Below, piece after piece: positions 59,776 through 64,000 of a stretch of DNA of 64,000 nt; positions within the stretch are counted from its first letter, which is position 1, and each line of letters begins with the position of its first letter. The notes below the pieces were generated by a model. That model did not search any database. It was not told where the DNA came from and saw only the letters and a program-made list of their open reading frames with translations. Source of the DNA: Phil1 sp964600045 (lineage in GTDB: Bacteria; Bacillota; Clostridia; Christensenellales; CAG-138); assembly GCA_964600045.1 (NCBI GenBank), contig CAZRHS010000001.1, positions 92,347-156,346 on the forward strand, written 5' to 3'. Position numbers and translations under genes: made by a program.

Positions 59776-59804
59776 ATTGTAAACGATGTACTATCAAATT
59801 TCAA
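59776..59804 (-). promoter_or_regulatory. Promoter of the purine operon
   Basis: On the minus strand TTGAAA (59799-59804), a 17-base spacer and TACAAT (59776-59781). Start near 59769, giving a 5' leader of about 220 bases that holds the riboswitch. A small GTACAG/CTGTAC hairpin followed by T lies just before the aptamer (59703-59720). Confidence 0.7.
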
Positions 59805-59866
59805 GCCTGTTTTGGCCTTTTGTCGGGCTAATTAATTTTGTGGCATACTAAAAATTATTTACCCTA

Positions 59867-59895
59867 TTGCAAAAGGAAAAAGAGCGTGATATACT
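59867..59895 (+). promoter_or_regulatory. Promoter of the branched-chain hydroxyacid locus
   Basis: TTGCAA (59867-59872), a 17-base spacer and TATACT (59890-59895) with an extended TG. Start near 59902. It diverges from the purine operon promoter. Confidence 0.75.
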
Positions 59896-59941
59896 TCGAG
59901 CTAAATTTTTTGAGAAGGTTTTCGGAAAGGAGAGAACGATC

Positions 59942-60148
59942 ATGGCACGCTTTGTGAACAAAAACGCGGCTAGTTATGCAGAGATGAACTCTGCCTCTTT
60001 TTCCTGCCCCTCAATGACCTTTGACGGGATAATTATTATTAAGGACGTCGTACTTGCGGCGTCCCTTTTTGTATGCCTTATTAAGCTGCTTGGTGAGCAG
60101 CTGATCCCGTCGAAACAGATGCAGACTTCAATACCTCTTGCCGTATAG
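59942..60148 (+). CDS. 68-codon leader ORF rich in Ile, Val and Leu
   Basis: A strong ribosome site (GGAAAGGAG, 9 bases) precedes this ATG. Residues 1-29 hold only one branched-chain residue. Residues 30-68 hold 18 of 39, beginning GIIIIKDVVLAASLFVCLIK. The IIII and VVL codons lie immediately before and inside a terminator-like hairpin, and another terminator lies 22 bases past the stop codon. The genes downstream act on branched-chain 2-oxoacids. I infer a leader peptide for ribosome-mediated attenuation. It could instead be a small one-helix membrane protein, or a chance reading frame over a structured RNA. Confidence 0.6.
   Translation: MARFVNKNAASYAEMNSASFSCPSMTFDGIIIIKDVVLAASLFVCLIKLLGEQLIPSKQMQTSIPLAV
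59978..60002 (+). other. Leader hairpin 1 with T-rich tail
   Basis: GCAGAG, ATGAA and CTCTGC form a 6-bp stem followed by CTCTTTTT. It lies within the first half of the leader ORF. It could be a weak terminator or a pause site. Confidence 0.5.
60023..60111 (+). ncRNA. Nested structured leader RNA around the BCAA codons
   Basis: GACGGGAT (60023-60030) is exactly complementary to ATCCCGTC (60104-60111). Inside it TTATTAAGG (60036-60044) pairs with CCTTATTAA (60076-60084) with one mismatch. Further in lie a 6-bp core of the terminator stem (60045-60050 with 60057-60062) and a perfect GCTGCT/AGCAGC hairpin (60085-60101). Together they make a four-helix domain enclosing the IIII-VVL codons. I know no RNA family that matches. 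Confidence 0.5.
60043..60070 (+). terminator. Terminator-like hairpin inside the leader ORF
   Basis: GGACGTCG, TACTTG and CGGCGTCC form an 8-bp stem (one G-U), then C and five T. It begins 3 bases after the run of four Ile codons. A ribosome waiting on those codons would cover its 5' arm. Confidence 0.7.
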
Positions 60149-60168
60149 AGTAAGAGAACAGGGTATTA

Positions 60169-60200
60169 AAGGGCTTCGTCATTTCGGCGGAGCCCTTTTT
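60169..60200 (+). terminator. Terminator between leader ORF and permease gene
   Basis: GGGCTTCGT pairs with the GCGGAGCCC side (9 pairs including two G-U), then five T. It begins 22 bases after the leader stop codon and about 100 bases before the permease start. Confidence 0.75.
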
Positions 60201-60300
60201 GATTTTGTTATCATCCCGTTCGTTCGGCCGGCGATGCGGGAACAGATAAAAGTATTAAGCAATTATAAGTGTGTTATTTGGAAAGAGAGGTTATACTCCC

Positions 60301-61839
60301 ATGGAAGTTTTGAATTTCGTCATGGCGCTGAGCCCGATAATATTCGTTATCGTAGGCATACTCGGCTTCAAGAAGCCTGCCAAGGTTGTTTCCCCGCTGG
60401 CACTCGTGTGGACTATGTTGCTTGCGTTCACCTATTTTAACGTGAATGACGCAACGTTCGCCGAAACCGTTTCCGTGCTTGATCCGCTCATTTGGAAGGG
60501 CATAAAGGAAGGCTTTAAGATAGTGCTTATGGTGTTCGGAGCGTTCACAATACTGAATGTTCTGCGCGAAACCGGCGCCATTGACGATGTTAAGTCCACA
60601 ATAGCTCAGATAAGCGACGACCGCCGCGTGCAGGTAATAATCATAGGCATGCTGCTGCCCATATTCCTGGAAGGTGCCGCAGGCGCGGGCGCTCCCGCCG
60701 CCATAGCCGCGCCGTTCCTTGTGGCGCTGGGCTTTGATCCGGTAACTTCTATCGCCGTAGCTCTTCTTGGCGATGCTACTCCCGCCTCCTGGGGCGGCGC
60801 GGGCCTGACCACCATAAACGGCGGCGCGGCGCTTGTAAACGCGGGCCTTTCCACGGTTGCGAATAACGCGGCCATGGTAGGCAGGTTCCATATGTTCGGC
60901 GTGCTTATAATACCGTTCATAATGATAGGCATGGTATTCGGCAAAAAGGGATACAAAAACATAATCCCTTACCTCATATTCACAGGCGTTTCCACCTGCC
61001 TTGTCATGTTCGGCATATCGAACTTCATAGGCGCGGAGGTTACCTCCATGGGTACCGGGCTTGTATCCATGCTGCTCTCTGTAGCATATGTTAAGCTGAT
61101 AGGCGTAAAAACTCCCGAGGAGTACCGCAACAAGAGCGAGGAAAGAACGCGCAAATACAGCTCCTTCAAGGCACTTTCGCCTTATATATACATGCTGGTT
61201 CTGCTGCCCGCGGTTCGCTACGGCGTGCCCGCTCTGGTGGAAAACGGTTTCTCGCTCATGTGCACCTTCGGCTACATCGTGTGGGTTGATGTTGTGATAA
61301 TAATCTGCGGCATACTCGGTGCCATAACCCTGGGCGTTTCGGCAAAAACGTACCTCAATGTGGCTAAGCGCACGGTAGGCCATGTTACGCCGGTGCTTAT
61401 AACAATGGGCAGCCTGCTTGTGGTTGCGTACATAATGCAGTCCGAATCAACGGGCATGATGAACCTGCTCGCAACGGATATAGCCAATGTTGTCGGCGTG
61501 TTCTATCCTGCCGCCGCGGTGGTAATAGGTTCAAGCGGCGCATTTATAACCGGCACGGGCTTGGGCTCGAACATAATGTTTGCTGAAATGCATATCGATG
61601 CCGCGGCCGCCCTGGGCCTGAACCCCATAACCGTGTTCGCCGGGCAAAACGCCGGCGCGTCACTGGGCAACCTGATCTGCCCCAATAACATTGTTGCCGC
61701 CTGCGCAACCGTTGACCAGGTGGGCAATGAAAGCGCCGTTATGAAAAAAGCGTTCTTCGCGTTCTTCTTCGTCGTGGTGCTTTATATGGCGCTCGCAATG
61801 CTCTATACATGGGTATTGTTCCCTAACTTCGGCATGTAA
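60301..61839 (+). CDS. L-lactate permease family (LctP) 2-hydroxyacid transporter
   Basis: The 512-residue membrane protein has about 12-14 helices. The LctP-like motifs are LLPIFLEGAAGAGAPAAIAAP, GDATPASWGGAGLTTINGG and a late GQNAGASLGNLICPNNIVAA. LctP proteins carry lactate, glycolate and similar 2-hydroxyacids with protons. The start at 60301 follows AGAGG; an upstream reading from 60271 lacks a ribosome site. Its operon partners act on branched-chain substrates. I therefore infer transport of 2-hydroxyisocaproate or a relative rather than lactate; this is untested. Confidence 0.85.
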   Translation: MEVLNFVMALSPIIFVIVGILGFKKPAKVVSPLALVWTMLLAFTYFNVNDATFAETVSVLDPLIWKGIKEGFKIVLMVFGAFTILNVLRETGAIDDVKSTIAQISDDRRVQVIIIGMLLPIFLEGAAGAGAPAAIAAPFLVALGFDPVTSIAVALLGDATPASWGGAGLTTINGGAALVNAGLSTVANNAAMVGRFHMFGVLIIPFIMIGMVFGKKGYKNIIPYLIFTGVSTCLVMFGISNFIGAEVTSMGTGLVSMLLSVAYVKLIGVKTPEEYRNKSEERTRKYSSFKALSPYIYMLVLLPAVRYGVPALVENGFSLMCTFGYIVWVDVVIIICGILGAITLGVSAKTYLNVAKRTVGHVTPVLITMGSLLVVAYIMQSESTGMMNLLATDIANVVGVFYPAAAVVIGSSGAFITGTGLGSNIMFAEMHIDAAAALGLNPITVFAGQNAGASLGNLICPNNIVAACATVDQVGNESAVMKKAFFAFFFVVVLYMALAMLYTWVLFPNFGM

Positions 61840-61850
61840 AAACCATTGTC

Positions 61851-61874
61851 CCCGCCGCCTTAGCGGGCGGCGGG
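61851..61874 (+). other. Intercistronic GC-rich hairpin
   Basis: CCCGCCGC and GCGGCGGG form a perfect 8-bp stem with an 8-base loop between the permease and dehydrogenase genes. There is no T-run. It is probably an mRNA stability or processing element. Confidence 0.55.
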
Positions 61875-61927
61875 AGTGATTATGATAATAAACATTTTAT
61901 AAAAGCTTTTGAAAGGAAGTAATTGTT

Positions 61928-62878
61928 ATGGTAAAGAAAAGGGTTCTCGGCGTAATAGGTTTGGGTCACGTTGGCGCGCACGTAGCTTACGCTTTGGCGC
62001 TTACCGGCACGGCTGACGAGCTGGTGCTTGTTGATGGCTGCGAACAAAAGGTTGCAAGCGAGGTGCAGGATCTTCGCGACGCGGTTGCCTATATGCCTCA
62101 TCGCGTTACCGTTCGCGCGGGCGATTTTGCGGATCTTGGCGAGTGCGACGTTGTTGTGAACAGCATCGGCAAAATAGAGCTTCTTCGCGGCACTCATGAC
62201 CGCCTTACGGAAATGGACTTCACCATCCCCGCCGTGCGCGGCTATGCCGAAAAGATAAAGGAAAGCGGATTTTCCGGCGTACTTATAAACATAACCAATC
62301 CCTGCGACATTGTTACGCGTGAGCTTGCCATGAACCTTGGCCTTCCGCGTGGGCGCGTGTTCGGCACAGGCACCGGGCTTGACACTTCAAGGCTTCTCAG
62401 CGCCCTTGCCCGCCAAACCGGCATTGACCATAAATCCATCACCTGCTATATGATGGGTGAGCACGGCAATCAGCAGTTCGCTCCGTGGTCCTGCGTAAGC
62501 TTCCGCGGTATGCCGCTTGACGAATGGGCAAAAACCGATGAGCGTTTCCGCTTTGACAGGGAAGCCCTTCGCAAGGAATCCATAGGCGGCGGCTGGGTAA
62601 CGTTTGCCGGCAAGTTCTGCACGGAATACGGCATAGCCACAACCGCGGCGCGCATGGCGCAGGCGGTTCTGCACGATGAAAAGGTTATTATGCCCGCCAG
62701 CATGGAGCTTTGCGGTGAATACGGCGAAACGGGTCTGTTCGTGGGCGTGCCCTGCGTAATAGGTCAAAACGGCGTGGAGCAGGTTGTTGAGCTGCCGCTT
62801 ACTGCCGAGGAGAAGGCAACCTTCCATGAATGCTGCGAGGGAATAAGAAAGAACATGGAGCATCTTAAGGAAATATGA
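61928..62878 (+). CDS. L-2-hydroxyisocaproate dehydrogenase-like enzyme (LDH/MDH superfamily)
   Basis: This NAD-dependent enzyme reduces 2-oxoacids to L-2-hydroxyacids. The 316-residue protein has GLGHVG (11-16), the D35 end of the NAD strand, D152 and R155 in GLDTSRLL, and catalytic H179 in GEHGNQQF. Lactate dehydrogenases have GEHGDS and QxPGE(T/S)R; here N181 replaces Asp and the substrate loop is GKIELLRGTHDR. Both features, and KESGFSGVLI, recall HicDH of Weissella, which prefers branched 2-oxoacids. GAAAGGAAG precedes the ATG. The assignment to branched substrates is inference from these residues and from the ilvE neighbour. Confidence 0.82.
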   Translation: MVKKRVLGVIGLGHVGAHVAYALALTGTADELVLVDGCEQKVASEVQDLRDAVAYMPHRVTVRAGDFADLGECDVVVNSIGKIELLRGTHDRLTEMDFTIPAVRGYAEKIKESGFSGVLINITNPCDIVTRELAMNLGLPRGRVFGTGTGLDTSRLLSALARQTGIDHKSITCYMMGEHGNQQFAPWSCVSFRGMPLDEWAKTDERFRFDREALRKESIGGGWVTFAGKFCTEYGIATTAARMAQAVLHDEKVIMPASMELCGEYGETGLFVGVPCVIGQNGVEQVVELPLTAEEKATFHECCEGIRKNMEHLKEI

Positions 62879-62929
62879 TGCTACCGGCTTAAATCGGGTT
62901 TTAACTTTTTGATATAGGAGAAAATAACA

Positions 62930-63994
62930 ATGGAAATCAAGATAACTAAAACAACTCATCCCGGCACGCTGCCGCCTTCGGACAAGCTGGGCTTCGGCAC
63001 GGTTTTTACGGACCACATGTTTTTAATGGATTATAATGATGAAAAAGGCTGGCACGACGCAAGAATCGTCCCCTTTGGCCCCATTTCGCTTTCACCCGCC
63101 GCATGCGTTCTTCACTACGGTGCCGAGGTTTTTGAAGGCTTAAAGGCCTACCGCCGTCAGGATGGCGATGTGCAGCTTTTCCGCCCGTGGGAAAACGTGG
63201 CTCGCCTTAACCGCTCCTGTGACAGGCTCGGTTTGCCGCAGGTAGATCCGGACGACGCGCTTGAGGCCATAAAGGCTGTTGTTAAGGTGGATGAGGCATG
63301 GGTACCCAAGGACCCCGGAACGTCGCTTTATATTCGCCCGTTCCTATACGGAACCGATCCCACGCTTTCTTTGCACGGTGTGCACGAGGCAACGCTTGCT
63401 ATAATTCTTTCGCCCTCCGGCAGTTACTTCTCGGACGGCCTTAAGCCCGTGCCCATAATGGTAGAAACCGAGGATGTGCGCGCCGTGCGCGGCGGAACAG
63501 GCGAGGCTAAGTGCGGCGGCAACTACGGCGCGGCGAACCGCGCGGGCGATCGAGCCATGGAAAAAGGCTTTTCGCAGGTGCTGTGGCTTGATGGTGTTGA
63601 GCGCAAGTATGTTGAAGAAGGCGGCGGCATGAACGTTATGTTCAAAATCGCCGGCAAGGTTGTTACCCCCATGCTTACCGGCTCCATACTCCGCGGCGTA
63701 ACGCGCAAGTCCTGCATAGAGCTGCTGAAAAGCTGGGGCGTAACGGTTGAGGAACGCCTTATATCCGTAGAGGAGCTTTTCGATGCGGCGGCAAACGGCA
63801 CGCTTGAGGAGGCCTGGTGCGTGGGCACGGCGGCGGTTATTTCCCCGATAGGCGAGCTTTCGTGGGGAGATCGCGATTACGCGGTTAACAATAAGCAGAT
63901 AGGCGAGATGTCCCAAAAGCTTTATGATGAGCTTACCGGCATTCAGTGGGGCACGCGCCCCGATCCCTTCGGCTGGACCTGCAAAATAGACTGA
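62930..63994 (+). CDS. ilvE: Branched-chain amino acid aminotransferase
   Basis: IlvE interconverts Leu, Ile and Val with their 2-oxoacids, using 2-oxoglutarate and glutamate. The 354-residue fold-IV enzyme has LHYGAEVFEGLKAY, YIRPFLYGT, the PLP-binding lysine K194 in GEAKCGGNYGAA, and EEGGGMNVMF. LTGSILRGVTR and GTAAVISPIGEL follow. AGGAG lies 9 bases before the ATG. The stop is 6 bases from the window end, so further genes of this operon cannot be seen. With the dehydrogenase it forms a two-step route from a branched amino acid to a 2-hydroxyacid. Confidence 0.95.
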   Translation: MEIKITKTTHPGTLPPSDKLGFGTVFTDHMFLMDYNDEKGWHDARIVPFGPISLSPAACVLHYGAEVFEGLKAYRRQDGDVQLFRPWENVARLNRSCDRLGLPQVDPDDALEAIKAVVKVDEAWVPKDPGTSLYIRPFLYGTDPTLSLHGVHEATLAIILSPSGSYFSDGLKPVPIMVETEDVRAVRGGTGEAKCGGNYGAANRAGDRAMEKGFSQVLWLDGVERKYVEEGGGMNVMFKIAGKVVTPMLTGSILRGVTRKSCIELLKSWGVTVEERLISVEELFDAAANGTLEEAWCVGTAAVISPIGELSWGDRDYAVNNKQIGEMSQKLYDELTGIQWGTRPDPFGWTCKID

Positions 63995-64000
63995 TAAAGA

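Noticed and set aside
60301..62878. Simple lactate uptake and oxidation locus.
   Set aside because: The dehydrogenase active-site text is not that of LDH, and the linked aminotransferase and the Ile/Val/Leu-rich leader point to branched-chain substrates. It is kept as an alternative, not excluded.

Overview
The window looks like a metagenome-assembled scaffold from an uncultured, low-GC-lineage (Firmicutes) Clostridia, though its base composition is moderate. This is an inference. It rests on strong AGGAGG-type ribosome sites, TTGACA/TATAAT promoters with 17-base spacers, an L27 with a Prp-cleaved N-terminal extension, a DUF4364 regulator, a SpoIID-family protein, a split PurH (AICAR transformylase plus PurO) and a ZTP riboswitch on the purine operon. 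One run of 100 N at 42681-42780 marks a scaffold join. No rRNA, tRNA, CRISPR array, transposon or prophage gene was seen. Nearly all of the window is core genome.

Layout. 1-1833 (minus): mfd (partial), pth, pgsA. 2061-5426 (plus): a PrsA-like foldase, a two-component system and rpsT. 5563-9548 (minus): a heterodimeric ABC exporter behind a 27-codon leader ORF and an attenuator. 9645-20164 (plus): an rRNA methyltransferase, a SpoIID-like protein, a stalk protein, an OGG-type glycosylase, rplU-prp-rpmA, then hflX, a DMT transporter, a formamidase-like protein and anmK. 20211-28482 (minus): parE-parC-rqcH-rdgB-yfcE and a SIR2-like protein. 28609-30719 (minus): a DUF4364 protein, then nodB-type deacetylase and pcp. 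30921-46529 (plus): queA-tgt, tsaE-tsaB-rimI, ridA, a minimal comEC, holA, mreC-mreD-mrdA, lgt, pncB, a lipoprotein and an NCS2 purine permease. 46604-59549 (minus): a ten-gene purine operon, purE-C-F-M-N-O-H-D-L-fhs, under a ZTP riboswitch. 59867-63994 (plus): a branched-chain 2-hydroxyacid locus with a permease, an L-2-hydroxyisocaproate-dehydrogenase-like enzyme and a branched-chain aminotransferase.

How the parts work together. The purine operon senses Z nucleotides, which build up when 10-formyl-THF is short. The same operon carries the two 10-formyl-THF users (PurN and the AICAR transformylase) and the enzyme that makes the cofactor (Fhs). Its PurF lacks the N-terminal cysteine needed to use glutamine. 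The ABC exporter has the layout of Bacillus bmrBCD: leader peptide, terminator, then the half-transporter with the degenerate ATPase site, then its partner.

The best candidate for something undescribed is the last locus. A strong promoter drives a 68-codon ORF whose second half is 46 percent Ile/Val/Leu and overlaps nested RNA hairpins, including two terminator-like ones. Next come a LctP-type permease, a HicDH-like dehydrogenase and IlvE. I infer that branched-chain amino acid supply controls, by transcription attenuation, conversion of branched-chain amino acids to 2-hydroxyacids and their transport.
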